Origin: an uncultured Roseobacter sp.
GTDB lineage: Bacteria > Pseudomonadota > Alphaproteobacteria > Rhodobacterales > Rhodobacteraceae
Length of the DNA stretch: 64,000 nt
Assembly: GCA_947501635.1 (NCBI GenBank)
Contig: CANMWT010000007.1
Coordinates: 186,001 to 250,000, forward strand
Direction of reading: 5' to 3'
Shown: piece after piece, positions 17,539 to 25,590 of the stretch
Layout of the letters: every line of letters starts with the position of its first letter
Position numbering within the stretch: the stretch's first letter is position 1
Notes under the pieces: generated by a model
Told to the model about the DNA's origin: nothing
Seen by the model: the letters and a program-made list of their open reading frames with translations, nothing else
Database searches by the model: none
Program-made: the position numbers and the translations under genes

Positions 17539-17579
17539 CGTTCTTTTTTATAGAACGAAATATTCAAAAAGAAATATTT
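17539..17579. promoter_or_regulatory. palindromes in LysR/sbtA divergent promoter
   Basis: The dyad CGTTCT-N7-AGAACG (17539-17557) abuts the LysR start codon exactly. Next to it lies an AT-rich inverted repeat, AAATATT (17558-17564) and AATATTT (17573-17579). A palindrome overlapping the regulator's own start region, in a divergent spacer, is the usual place for LysR binding. Which protein binds is inferred from position. Confidence 0.5.
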
Positions 17580-17635
17580 TTATTCTTGTTTCCAGCAGGC
17601 CATATGTCCCCGAACAACACAGACCGGAGACAGAA

Positions 17636-18715
17636 ATGGATATCATTGTAGACATCGCCAGCACGATCCTTTCGCAGATGCAAAAGCCCACGCTGGCGTT
17701 TCTTCTCGGCGGCATGATGCTGGCCGCACTGGGCAGTAAACTCGAAATCCCCGATCCGATTTACAAATTCATCGTGATCCTGCTCTTGCTCAAAGTCGGT
17801 CTTGGCGCGGGCATCTCGATCCGCGAAGCTGACTTTGTCGCTCTCGCTGTTCCCGCTTTTGCCGCGATGGCCATAGGCGTTGCGATTGTGTTGCTGGGCG
17901 GGCAGACGCTGGCCCGCTTCCGTGATGTGTCCCGCATGGACGCCATGGCAACCGTCGGTCTGTTCGGCGCGGTTTCCGCCTCCACGCTCGCTGCCGGCAT
18001 GGCAATGCTGGACGCCGATTCCATCTACTACGAAGGGTTCATCGGCGCGCTCTACCCCTTCATGGACATTGCTGCACTGGTCACAGCCATTGTTCTGGCC
18101 CGGATGAGCGCGCAACGTCGCGCAGCTCAAAGCGTCGCAGGCTCAGGCAGCACGACCGTTTCCGTCGGTGGTGGTGGCGGCTTGGGCGGCGGTGGGCTGT
18201 CATCAAACATAGATGGCGGAATGATCAAGGGTATCCTTGTGGACACCCTGCGCAGCCCTGCAATCTCGGCGCTGATACTGGGCATCGCCATCGGCCTTCT
18301 GGCGCGGCCCGAAAGCGTCTACCAAAGCTTTTACGAACCGTTGTTCCGGGGGCTGTTGTCCATCCTGATGCTACTGATGGGTATGGAAGCATGGTCACGT
18401 CTGTCTGAACTGCGCAAAGTTGCCCATGCCTATGTTCTCTACGGCCTCACGGCCCCGATCATACACGGGCTGATCGGCTTTGCCTTGGGGCTGGCCGCCC
18501 ACCATCTGACCGGTTTCTCTGCAGGCGGTGTGGTCTTGCTCTCGATCATGGCAGCCTCCAGCTCGGATATCTCCGGCCCACCCACCATGCGCGGCGCACT
18601 GCCCGAGGCAAACCCCTCCGCCTATATCGGCGCATCCACAGGGTTGGGCACGCCCGTTGCGATCCTGAGCATCCCACTCTTTATCGCACTGGCCGACGCC
18701 CTGATCGGGTTGTAA
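17636..18715 (+). CDS. sbtA: SbtA-type sodium-dependent bicarbonate permease
   Basis: A 359-residue inner-membrane protein with about ten hydrophobic segments in two halves. It opens with the family block KPTLAFLLGGMMLAALGSKLEIPDPIYKFIV and has LLLLKVGLGAGISIRE and, in the second half, LLMGMEAWSRLSEL and IMAASSSDISGPPTMRGALPEANPSAYIGAS. The two halves are joined by a glycine-rich cytoplasmic linker (residues about 176-196). SbtA imports bicarbonate with Na+ in cyanobacteria; alphaproteobacterial relatives may do the same for anaplerosis or lithotrophy, or carry another anion. No SbtB partner gene is adjacent. The ATG has GGAG nine bases upstream. Symbol by family only. Confidence 0.8.
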   Translation: MDIIVDIASTILSQMQKPTLAFLLGGMMLAALGSKLEIPDPIYKFIVILLLLKVGLGAGISIREADFVALAVPAFAAMAIGVAIVLLGGQTLARFRDVSRMDAMATVGLFGAVSASTLAAGMAMLDADSIYYEGFIGALYPFMDIAALVTAIVLARMSAQRRAAQSVAGSGSTTVSVGGGGGLGGGGLSSNIDGGMIKGILVDTLRSPAISALILGIAIGLLARPESVYQSFYEPLFRGLLSILMLLMGMEAWSRLSELRKVAHAYVLYGLTAPIIHGLIGFALGLAAHHLTGFSAGGVVLLSIMAASSSDISGPPTMRGALPEANPSAYIGASTGLGTPVAILSIPLFIALADALIGL

Positions 18716-18784
18716 ACACGCACCGGCACCACCGGTCAGCGCAAAACAGCCGGAAACGCTGAAAATCTAGTCACGCTGCATGCG

Positions 18785-18814
18785 ACTCGGCCCTTAATTC
18801 CCAAAGGGCCGAGT
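18785..18814. repeat. perfect 11-bp inverted repeat upstream of nasT
   Basis: ACTCGGCCCTT (18785-18795) and AAGGGCCGAGT (18804-18814) flank an eight-base loop, AATTCCCA. It lies about 70 bp after the sbtA stop and 54 bp before nasT. There is no T-run behind it, so it is either a T-poor terminator for sbtA or a leader hairpin/operator for the nitrate operon. Confidence 0.6.
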
Positions 18815-18868
18815 TGTCGCATTTACAAATGCCGCAAGCTCTGGCGATCCATAGGAATGGTTGAAAAG

Positions 18869-19441
18869 ATGTCTATCATCGTGGTCGAAGCCGACCGGGA
18901 CCGCGCCCTGCAGATCGTTGAAGGCTTGCGCGCGGCGGGTGAATTCGACATCGATGTTATCTCAGATCCGATGGGCCTTGCCCGCAAGATTAAGACCAGA
19001 CAGCCCGACATCGTCCTGATCGACATCGCAAACCCCTCGCGCGACATGCTCGAAGAACTGGCCATCGCCTCCGGTCCGATGGACCGCCCCGTGGCCATGT
19101 TTGTCGACCGATCCGAGACCGGCATGTCTGATGCGGCAATCGAAGCGGGCGTGTCCGCTTACGTTGTTAATGGCCTGCAGCCCCGGCGCGTCATACCTGT
19201 GCTGGATGCGGCCATCGCGCGCTTTCGCATGTTCCAGCGCATGCGCACCGAGCTTGAGGAAACAAAACGTGCCCTTGAAGAACGCAAAGTCATCGACCGC
19301 GCCAAAGGCATGATCATAAAGGCACGCGGCGTGGAAGAAGAAGAAGCCTACAGCATCCTGCGCAAGGCGGCGATGGATCAGGGCAAGCGTGTGGCCGAAG
19401 TGGCCGCGGCCCTTGTCACCGCAGCGGGTCTGTTGTCGTGA
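18869..19441 (+). CDS. nasT: ANTAR-domain nitrate-responsive antiterminator NasT
   Basis: A 190-residue response-regulator-like protein. The N-terminal pseudo-receiver (MSIIVVEADRDRALQIVEG) is followed by a helix and the C-terminal ANTAR RNA-binding domain (ALEERKVIDRAKGMIIKARGVEEEEAYSILRKAAMDQGKRV). NasT binds dual-hexaloop RNA and prevents termination in front of nitrate assimilation genes; without nitrate it is held by NasS. The following gene is nasS, overlapping by four bases (GTGA). ATG at 18869 is preferred; an ATG at 18857 directly abuts AGGA and is less likely to be used. The cognate RNA target is visible at 20727-20835. Confidence 0.92.
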   Translation: MSIIVVEADRDRALQIVEGLRAAGEFDIDVISDPMGLARKIKTRQPDIVLIDIANPSRDMLEELAIASGPMDRPVAMFVDRSETGMSDAAIEAGVSAYVVNGLQPRRVIPVLDAAIARFRMFQRMRTELEETKRALEERKVIDRAKGMIIKARGVEEEEAYSILRKAAMDQGKRVAEVAAALVTAAGLLS

Positions 19442-20622
19442 GGCGTGCGGCGGTCTCCGTAGGCTTTATCCCGCTGGTCGACGCCGCACCACTTATCGTC
19501 GCCCAGGAAATGGGCTTCACCGCCGAAGAAGGCATCTCGCTGGACCTGCGTCGTGCGCCCTCGTGGTCAAGCCTGCGCGACATGCTCTGCTTTGGTCAGG
19601 TGGATGCGGCCCATATGCTCTCGACCCTGCCCGTCGCCGCTGCCATGGGACTCGGTGGCGTCAACACACAGATCGACGCGGTATCGGTGCTGTCAGTCAA
19701 CGGCAATGTCATCGGCGTGAACAAGGACCTGGAACACCGGTTGCGCCGCAATGGCTACCCTTTCGACTTCGGCGACGCACGCGCCGCTGGTCGCGCCTTG
19801 CTGCAGGCCAGTGTTAACCCGCTGCGCATCGGCGTACCCTTTCCCTTCTCGATGCACGCAGAACTCGTGCATTACTGGCTGTCCAGCGTGGACAAACAGG
19901 CCGACGCTGATCTGCAGATTAAAACCATTCCGCCAGCCCTCATGGCCGAAGCAATTGCCTCGGGCGAGGTCGATGCATTCTGCGTCGGCGAACCCTGGGG
20001 CTCGCGCACCGTTGAAAAAGGTGTGGGCGCATTGCTCTTGCCCGGCACCGCCATCTGGTCCTTCGCCCCTGAAAAAGTGCTGGCCGTACGCCGCGACTGG
20101 GCGGAAACCGAAAGCTCACTGCTCAATCGGCTGATCCGCGCGGTGTGGCGCGCCGGACGCTGGCTGGCACAGGATGGCTCCAACATCCTCACCGCCGAAC
20201 TGCTCAGCCGCAAAGAATACCTTGACCTGTCACCTGAAATCATCGACCGCGCCCTGACAGGCCGTCTGGTGATCTCGGGCACCGGCGAAGAACGGGAAAC
20301 AAAACGCTTTGTCGAGTTTGCCCACGGGGCTGCAACATTCCCATGGCGCAGTCAGGCGGAATGGATCGGCCACCACCTCGCCCGGCGCACCGGCCGTGAC
20401 GAAACGGCCGCCCGGATCGCTGCACGCAGCGTCTATCGCTCCGACATCTATCGCGCGGCTCTTGAGGGCAGCGGCGCCGATTTGCCCGGCGCATCGGCAA
20501 AACTCGAAGGCGCACTCGAGCGTGACACCCCCGTGGCCTCCGGCGGAGGTCAGGTGATTCTGTGCCGTGACCAGTTTTTTGACGGTCGCGTTTTTGAGCC
20601 TTGGCCAGATAACCGCACATAA
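19438..20622 (+). CDS. nasS: cytoplasmic nitrate/nitrite sensor NasS
   Basis: A 394-residue NrtA/CmpA-like ligand-binding protein that lacks a signal peptide: it opens directly with the fold (VSVGFIPLVDAAPLIVAQEMGF). Typical blocks are PSWSSLRDMLCFGQVDAAHML, FPFSMHAELVHYWL and VDAFCVGEPWGSRTVEKGVG. Absence of a signal separates NasS from the exported NrtA that follows. NasS binds nitrate or nitrite and then releases NasT. The GTG start overlaps the nasT stop, giving coupled synthesis of the two partners. It is followed by a 257-bp leader before nrtA, which holds the antitermination signal. Confidence 0.9.
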   Translation: MRRAAVSVGFIPLVDAAPLIVAQEMGFTAEEGISLDLRRAPSWSSLRDMLCFGQVDAAHMLSTLPVAAAMGLGGVNTQIDAVSVLSVNGNVIGVNKDLEHRLRRNGYPFDFGDARAAGRALLQASVNPLRIGVPFPFSMHAELVHYWLSSVDKQADADLQIKTIPPALMAEAIASGEVDAFCVGEPWGSRTVEKGVGALLLPGTAIWSFAPEKVLAVRRDWAETESSLLNRLIRAVWRAGRWLAQDGSNILTAELLSRKEYLDLSPEIIDRALTGRLVISGTGEERETKRFVEFAHGAATFPWRSQAEWIGHHLARRTGRDETAARIAARSVYRSDIYRAALEGSGADLPGASAKLEGALERDTPVASGGGQVILCRDQFFDGRVFEPWPDNRT

Positions 20623-20726
20623 TTTGTGCAGATGCGGCATGAAACCTGCTGCGGTGCAGAAAAATTTATGCTGAACTGCTCTTTTTTACTTGGCGCAAGC
20701 GAATTCCGCGTGCAGGTTTAACATAC

Positions 20727-20748
20727 AGACGGGCAACGCTGTCCGTCT
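20727..20748 (+). promoter_or_regulatory. ANTAR target hairpin P1 (hexaloop AACGCT)
   Basis: The arms AGACGGGC (20727-20734) and GTCCGTCT (20741-20748) form an eight-pair stem with one G-U. They close a six-base loop, AACGCT, with A at position 1 and G at position 4, the pattern recognised by ANTAR proteins. It stands in the nasS-nrtA leader upstream of the second hexaloop and the terminator, where NasT should bind. Confidence 0.8.
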
Positions 20749-20777
20749 CAACTCATTTCCCTAAGACAGGGATTCCT

Positions 20778-20791
20778 GAGCAAAGCCGCTC
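20778..20791 (+). promoter_or_regulatory. ANTAR target hairpin P2 (hexaloop AAAGCC), overlapping the terminator
   Basis: GAGC (20778-20781) and GCTC (20788-20791) close a six-base loop, AAAGCC, again with A1 and G4. Loop bases 20785-20787 and the 3' arm are also the first part of the terminator's 5' strand, so the two folds exclude each other. This is the expected switch: NasT bound to P1/P2 would block the terminator. The stem is short and would need the protein for stability. Confidence 0.72.
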
Positions 20792-20839
20792 GACCTTCCG
20801 CCATCCTCCCCGGCGGTCTGGTCGGCGGCTTTTTTGTTT
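20785..20839 (+). terminator. intrinsic terminator in the nrtA leader (attenuator)
   Basis: The stem is built of GCCGC (20785-20789) with GCGGC, CGACC with GGTCG, and CCGCC with GGCGG, with small bulges, followed by six T (20830-20835). It lies 41 bases before the nrtA ATG, so all downstream nitrate genes depend on read-through. With the two upstream hexaloops it forms an attenuator controlled by NasT. Confidence 0.85.
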
Positions 20840-20879
20840 GCCCATCCTCCGGGCGCCGTACCGAAAGGGACAGAAATAC

Positions 20880-22247
20880 ATGAAAAATCTTATACTTGGC
20901 ATAACAGCCACCGTGGCTCTTGCCGGCACTGCCATTGCCCAAGACCTCGAACTGGAGAAAGACGAACTGACCTTCGGCTTCATCAAACTCACCGATATGG
21001 CACCGCTCGCGGTCGCCTATGAAAACGGGTATTTCCTCGATGAGGGGCTCTTTGTCACGCTCGAAGCGCAGGCCAACTGGAAGGTGCTGCTTGATGGGGT
21101 GATCGGCGGCCAGCTGGATGGTGCGCATATGCTGGCGGGCCAACCCTTGGCCGCAACCATCGGTTTTGGCACCGAAGCGCATATCATTACGCCCTTTTCC
21201 ATGGACCTGAACGGCAACGGCATCACCGTCTCGAATGAAGTCTGGGACATGATGAAACCGAACATCCCCAAAATGGATGACGGCCGCCCGCAGCACCCGA
21301 TCTCGGCCGAAGCGCTGGTGCCGGTCGTCGAACAGTTCCGCAGCGAAGGCAAGCCCTTCAACATGGGCATGGTTTTCCCTGTTTCGACCCACAACTATGA
21401 ACTGCGCTACTGGCTCGCGGCAGGCGGGCTGCACCCGGGCTACTACAGCCCTGAAAACGTCTCCGGCCAGATTGCAGCCGACGTCTTTCTCAGCGTAACC
21501 CCTCCGCCACAAATGCCCGCCACCCTGGAAGCGGGCACGATCTCCGGCTACTGCGTCGGTGAGCCGTGGAACCAGCAGGCCGTGTTCAAAGGCATCGGCG
21601 TGCCGGTCATTACGGACTACCAGCTTTGGAAAAACAACCCAGAAAAAGTCTTCGGGATCACTGCGGAGTTTGCCGAGAAATATCCCAACACCACGCTGGC
21701 GGTGACCAAAGCACTGATCCGTGCCGCGATCTGGCTGGACGAGAACGAGAACGCTAACCGTCCTGAAGCCGTGGAAATCCTCAGCCGTCCGGAATACGTG
21801 GGTGCGGACTATGATGTGATCGCAAACTCCATGACCGGCTTTTTCGAGTTCGAAAAAGGCGACAAGCGCGACATCCCCGACTTCAACGTGTTCTTCCGCT
21901 ACAACGCGACCTACCCCTTCTACTCCGACGCGATCTGGTACCTGACACAGATGCGCCGCTGGGGTCAGATCGCCGAGGCCAAGGACGACCAGTGGTACCA
22001 CGATGTGGCCAAGAAGGTGTACAAGCCCGAGATTTATCTTGAAGCCGCCCGCCTGCTTGTCGATCAGGGGCTGGCGAATGAAGCCGACTTCCCATGGGAC
22101 AGCGACGGCTACAAGGCACCAACACCTGCGGCCGATATCATCGACGGCATCGCCTATGATGGTCGCGCACCGAACGCCTATCTCGAAAGCCTGCCGATCG
22201 GTCTGAAAGAACAGCAGATCGTGGTTGGCACCGAGGTGCAGGGCTAA
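20880..22247 (+). CDS. nrtA: nitrate ABC transporter substrate-binding protein
   Basis: A 455-residue exported receptor. The signal peptide ([21 protein letters not shown]) ends at AIA before [10 protein letters not shown]. The mature part is NrtA/CmpA-like: [60 protein letters not shown]-type block ([18 protein letters not shown]) and [13 protein letters not shown]. It captures nitrate (or nitrite) in the periplasm for NrtB/NrtC. It resembles NasS but is longer and exported. The ATG at 20880 is preceded by AGGGAC and is the first residue of a proper signal; the frame upstream crosses the terminator. A GC-rich hairpin follows its stop. Confidence 0.92.
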   Translation: MKNLILGITATVALAGTAIAQDLELEKDELTFGFIKLTDMAPLAVAYENGYFLDEGLFVTLEAQANWKVLLDGVIGGQLDGAHMLAGQPLAATIGFGTEAHIITPFSMDLNGNGITVSNEVWDMMKPNIPKMDDGRPQHPISAEALVPVVEQFRSEGKPFNMGMVFPVSTHNYELRYWLAAGGLHPGYYSPENVSGQIAADVFLSVTPPPQMPATLEAGTISGYCVGEPWNQQAVFKGIGVPVITDYQLWKNNPEKVFGITAEFAEKYPNTTLAVTKALIRAAIWLDENENANRPEAVEILSRPEYVGADYDVIANSMTGFFEFEKGDKRDIPDFNVFFRYNATYPFYSDAIWYLTQMRRWGQIAEAKDDQWYHDVAKKVYKPEIYLEAARLLVDQGLANEADFPWDSDGYKAPTPAADIIDGIAYDGRAPNAYLESLPIGLKEQQIVVGTEVQG

Positions 22248-22256
22248 CGCTCAGTC

Positions 22257-22288
22257 GCCCCGCCGCCTTATCCGTGCGGCGGCGGGGC
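22257..22288 (+). repeat. GC-rich hairpin between nrtA and nrtB
   Basis: A perfect 11-bp stem, GCCCCGCCGCC (22257-22267) and GGCGGCGGGGC (22278-22288), lies ten bases after the nrtA stop with no T-run behind it. It probably protects the 3' end of the nrtA message from exonucleases or partly attenuates transcription, giving more binding protein than permease. Confidence 0.65.
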
Positions 22289-22388
22289 ATCCCCAATTCC
22301 TTACCGCAACGTGCGCCGCGCACCGACGCAATACCGACGTTGTACCGACACGACACCGACGCGCTTTTGCAGCTTCCGGAGACCCGAC

Positions 22389-23468
22389 ATGACCGCCATC
22401 GACCCCACTGAACTGACCGCCGACCGCGAGGCAAAACGCCAGCGGCTCTTTTCCCGGATCAATACCGCTGACAAGTGGTTCCAGGTCCTGGGCCTCGCGT
22501 GGCTGACACCGCTGCTGAAGGTCGCCGCTGGCGACAACCCACGCGCCCAGATGAAAGATCTCTGGCGTCTTGCCGCAGTCCCGCTGCTGGCCATTCTGGC
22601 CTTTCTGGTGATGTGGGGCACCCTTGCACCAAAGGTGCAGACATCACTGGGTGCGGTGCCCGGCCCTGCGCAGGTCTGGGAAGAAGTCATCAACCTGCAT
22701 GAGGACGCAAAAGCCAAGGCTGCCAAAGAGGCCAAATTCGACCAAATGGTTGAAAAGCGGAACCAAAAGCTCATTGATGCAGGCCGCGCGGACGAGGTCA
22801 AAAACGTCGCATACACCGGCGCGCCCAGTTACTACACGCAGATATGGACCTCGATCCAGACCGTCTTTTTCGGCTTCCTGATCGCAACGGTGATTGCCGT
22901 GCCGCTTGGCATCGCTGCAGGTCTTTCGCCGACGGCAAATGCCGCCCTGAACCCGCTTATCCAGATTTTCAAGCCGGTCTCGCCACTGGCGTGGTTGCCA
23001 ATCGTCACGATGATTGTCAGTGCTGTTGCCGCGGGCAACGATGGGCTCTTTCCCAAAAGCTTTATCATCTCGGCTATCACCGTGACGCTGTGCTCGCTCT
23101 GGCCCACGCTCATTAACACAGCCCTTGGCGTGGCCAGCATCGACAAAGACCTGGTCAATGTCTCCAAGGTGTTGAAAATGAACACCTATACCAAGATCAC
23201 CAAGCTAGTGCTTCCTTCTGCGCTGCCGCTGATCTTTACCGGTTTGCGCCTGTCGCTCGGGGTTGGCTGGATGGTGCTGATCGCAGCGGAAATGCTCGCC
23301 CAGAACCCGGGATTGGGCAAATTCGTCTGGGATGAATTCCAGAACGGCTCGTCCTCGTCATTGGCCCGTATCATGGTGGCAGTCTTCACCATCGGCATCA
23401 TCGGCTTCCTGCTGGACCGGGTGATGTACGCGCTGCAATCCCTCTTCACCTTCTCGAACAACCGGTGA
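22389..23468 (+). CDS. nrtB: nitrate ABC transporter permease
   Basis: A 359-residue inner-membrane permease. After a cytoplasmic N-terminus (residues 1-60) and one helix, a polar coiled stretch rich in Glu/Lys (about 100-135, EDAKAKAAKEAKFDQMVEKR) sits before the core. The core has the binding-protein-dependent transport signature, with the ATPase-contact loop around VSKVLKMNTYTKITKLVLPSALP. The periplasm-facing coiled insertion is longer than in cyanobacterial NrtB. ATG at 22389 follows GGAG; the frame upstream is not coding. NrtB pairs with the fused ATPase encoded next. Confidence 0.9.
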   Translation: MTAIDPTELTADREAKRQRLFSRINTADKWFQVLGLAWLTPLLKVAAGDNPRAQMKDLWRLAAVPLLAILAFLVMWGTLAPKVQTSLGAVPGPAQVWEEVINLHEDAKAKAAKEAKFDQMVEKRNQKLIDAGRADEVKNVAYTGAPSYYTQIWTSIQTVFFGFLIATVIAVPLGIAAGLSPTANAALNPLIQIFKPVSPLAWLPIVTMIVSAVAAGNDGLFPKSFIISAITVTLCSLWPTLINTALGVASIDKDLVNVSKVLKMNTYTKITKLVLPSALPLIFTGLRLSLGVGWMVLIAAEMLAQNPGLGKFVWDEFQNGSSSSLARIMVAVFTIGIIGFLLDRVMYALQSLFTFSNNR

Positions 23469-23473
23469 GCATC

Positions 23474-25156
23474 ATGAGCATTCTGAAGTTCGAAAACCTC
23501 TCGAAAAGCTACGGTGATATGCCGGTGCTCAAGGACATCAACCTCGACGTTGCCGAAGGTGAGTTTCTGGTGTTGCTCGGTTTCTCGGGTACAGGAAAAA
23601 CCACTCTTATCAACATGATGGCCGGGCTTGATGGCCCCACCAAGGGCAGCGCCACTTTCAAGGGGGCCCCCATCACGGGCCCCGGCCCCGAACGCGGCGT
23701 GATCTTTCAGAACTACTCGCTGATGCCGTGGCTGACGGTGAATGGCAATGTAGGGCTGGCCGTCGATACGGTTTTCCCCGGCCTGTCCAAATCGGAAAAA
23801 GCCGACAAGGTTGCGCATTACGTCAAGATGGTGGGTCTAAGCCACGCGGCGGCGCGCCGGCCAGCAGAGCTTTCGGGCGGCATGCGCCAGCGGGTGAATG
23901 TGGCCCGTGCGTTGGCCATGAACCCCGAAGTACTTTTGCTGGACGAGCCGCTCTCGGCACTTGATGCACTGACCCGCGCCAACCTCGCAGACGAGATCGA
24001 ACAGATCTGGGAGCAGGACAAAAAAACCTGTGTATTGATCACCAACGACGTGGACGAGGCAATTATACTGGCCGACCGCATCATCGCCCTCAACCCCGAT
24101 GGCACATTGGGTGAGGAGTTCAAAGTCACACTGCCGCGCCCCCGCGAGCGTGGCGCAATGAACAACAATGCGACTTTCAAAAAGATGCGCGCCGAAATCA
24201 CTAAATACCTGATGGATGTGGGCATCGAAGCCAAGGTCGAAGGCACGCGCCTGCTGCCCGATGTGACGCCGATCCACGGCGTGCCGACCGCTGTGGCCGA
24301 GGCGCAAAGCGGTATGATAGACAACCGCTTTCTCGATTTCAGCCAACTGCACAAAGTGTACCCCACTCCAAAAGGGCCGCTGACGGTGGTCGAGGATTTC
24401 GACCTCAAGATCGACAAGGGCGAATTCATCTCTTTGATCGGCCACTCCGGTTGCGGCAAATCCACCGTTCTGACCATGGCTGCGGGGTTGAACGAGATTT
24501 CCAAAGGCGCCATCAAGCTCGATGGTCGCCACGTCGAGGGCGCCGACCCAGAACGTGCGGTCGTCTTCCAGTCGCCCAACTTGTTCCCCTGGCTTACGGC
24601 CAAACAGAATGTCGCTATTGGCGTCGACAAGGTCTACCCGCGTGCCAGCACCGCAGAACGGCAGGATGTCGTGGAATACTACCTTGAACGCGTAGGCCTC
24701 GCCGATGCCATGGATAAATCCGCAGCCGATCTGTCAAATGGCATGAAGCAGCGCGTCGGTATTGCTCGCGCATTTGCCCTCAGTCCCAAACTTCTGCTGC
24801 TCGATGAACCCTTCGGCATGCTTGACAGTCTTACAAGGTGGGAGCTGCAAGAAGTGCTGATGGAAGTCTGGTCGCGCACAAAGGTCACCGCCATCTGCGT
24901 GACCCACGACGTGGACGAGGCCATTCTGCTCGCTGACCGCGTGGTGATGATGACCAACGGGCCTCAGGCCACCATCGGGAAGATTACAAATGTCGACCTG
25001 CCCCGCCCGCGCACCCGCAAAGCGCTGTTGGAGCATCCCGACTACTACGCCTACCGCCAGGAAGTGCTCGATTTCCTTGAAGAGTACGAGCACGGCGCAA
25101 AGCCTAAACCGAAACCCACGACCCCAACCCCGCCCAAAGCGGTCGCAGCGGAGTGA
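23474..25156 (+). CDS. nrtC: fused double ABC ATPase of the nitrate transporter
   Basis: A 560-residue protein with two complete ABC domains in tandem. Domain 1 has Walker A GFSGTGKTT (about residue 35), signature LSGGMRQR and Walker B LLLDEPLSALD. Domain 2 has Walker A GHSGCGKST (about residue 320), signature LSNGMKQR and Walker B LLLDEPFGMLD. Both have the H- or N-loop (ITNDVDEA and VTHDVDEA); the switch His of domain 1 is replaced by Asn, so that site may hydrolyse poorly. The fusion replaces separate NrtC and NrtD subunits. The ATG at 23474 has GGTGA five bases upstream, overlapping the nrtB stop. The C-terminal tail is Lys/Pro-rich. Confidence 0.88.
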   Translation: MSILKFENLSKSYGDMPVLKDINLDVAEGEFLVLLGFSGTGKTTLINMMAGLDGPTKGSATFKGAPITGPGPERGVIFQNYSLMPWLTVNGNVGLAVDTVFPGLSKSEKADKVAHYVKMVGLSHAAARRPAELSGGMRQRVNVARALAMNPEVLLLDEPLSALDALTRANLADEIEQIWEQDKKTCVLITNDVDEAIILADRIIALNPDGTLGEEFKVTLPRPRERGAMNNNATFKKMRAEITKYLMDVGIEAKVEGTRLLPDVTPIHGVPTAVAEAQSGMIDNRFLDFSQLHKVYPTPKGPLTVVEDFDLKIDKGEFISLIGHSGCGKSTVLTMAAGLNEISKGAIKLDGRHVEGADPERAVVFQSPNLFPWLTAKQNVAIGVDKVYPRASTAERQDVVEYYLERVGLADAMDKSAADLSNGMKQRVGIARAFALSPKLLLLDEPFGMLDSLTRWELQEVLMEVWSRTKVTAICVTHDVDEAILLADRVVMMTNGPQATIGKITNVDLPRPRTRKALLEHPDYYAYRQEVLDFLEEYEHGAKPKPKPTTPTPPKAVAAE

Positions 25157-25161
25157 CACAG

Positions 25162-25590
25162 ATGAACGAGACGCAAATTACACTGGTCCAAAGCAGTTTT
25201 GACAAGGTGGTCCCGATCGCGGACACGGCCGCCGGGTTGTTTTACGCCGACCTGTTCGAGACCGCCCCCGAGACAAAGCCCCTCTTTGCCAACGCGGACA
25301 TGGCAAAGCAGGGCAAGAAGCTGATGACCACACTCGGCGTCGTCGTGCGTAGTTTGGGAAACCTCGATATGGTACTGCCCGCCGCACGCGAGCTGGCCAT
25401 CCGGCACGTGGACTACGGGGTGAAAGCCGAAGACTACGGCAAAGTCGGCGCGTCGCTGATCCGGACACTGGAAAAAGGGTTGGGTGAAGATTTCACCCCC
25501 GCCACACGCGATGCGTGGGTCGCCGCATATGGCGCGCTGTCAGGCGTCATGATCGGGGCCGCTTACCCCTCACAGGAGGCAGCAGAATGA
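25162..25590 (+). CDS. single-domain globin embedded in nitrate operon
   Basis: A 142-residue globin of the bacterial haemoglobin/flavohaemoglobin-head type. Recognisable are the A helix (QITLVQSSFDKVVPIADTAAGLFYADLFE), the CD region ETKPLFANADMAKQGKKLM, with Gln at the likely distal E7 position, and the proximal F8 His in LAIRHVDYGVKAEDYG. There is no FAD/NAD reductase domain. It likely binds O2 and NO. Its start follows GCGGAG at the end of nrtC and its stop overlaps the nirB ATG by four bases (ATGA), so it is tightly tied to nitrite reductase synthesis. NO scavenging during nitrite reduction is the natural inference. Confidence 0.88.
   Translation: MNETQITLVQSSFDKVVPIADTAAGLFYADLFETAPETKPLFANADMAKQGKKLMTTLGVVVRSLGNLDMVLPAARELAIRHVDYGVKAEDYGKVGASLIRTLEKGLGEDFTPATRDAWVAAYGALSGVMIGAAYPSQEAAE

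Noticed and set aside
20758-20772. Third ANTAR hexaloop
   Set aside because: The loop is five bases (AAGAC) and does not give A1 and G4; the true second hexaloop is at 20778-20791.
20748-22001. 417-codon minus-strand frame opposite nrtA
   Set aside because: Antisense to nrtA and crossing the leader terminator; no family resemblance.
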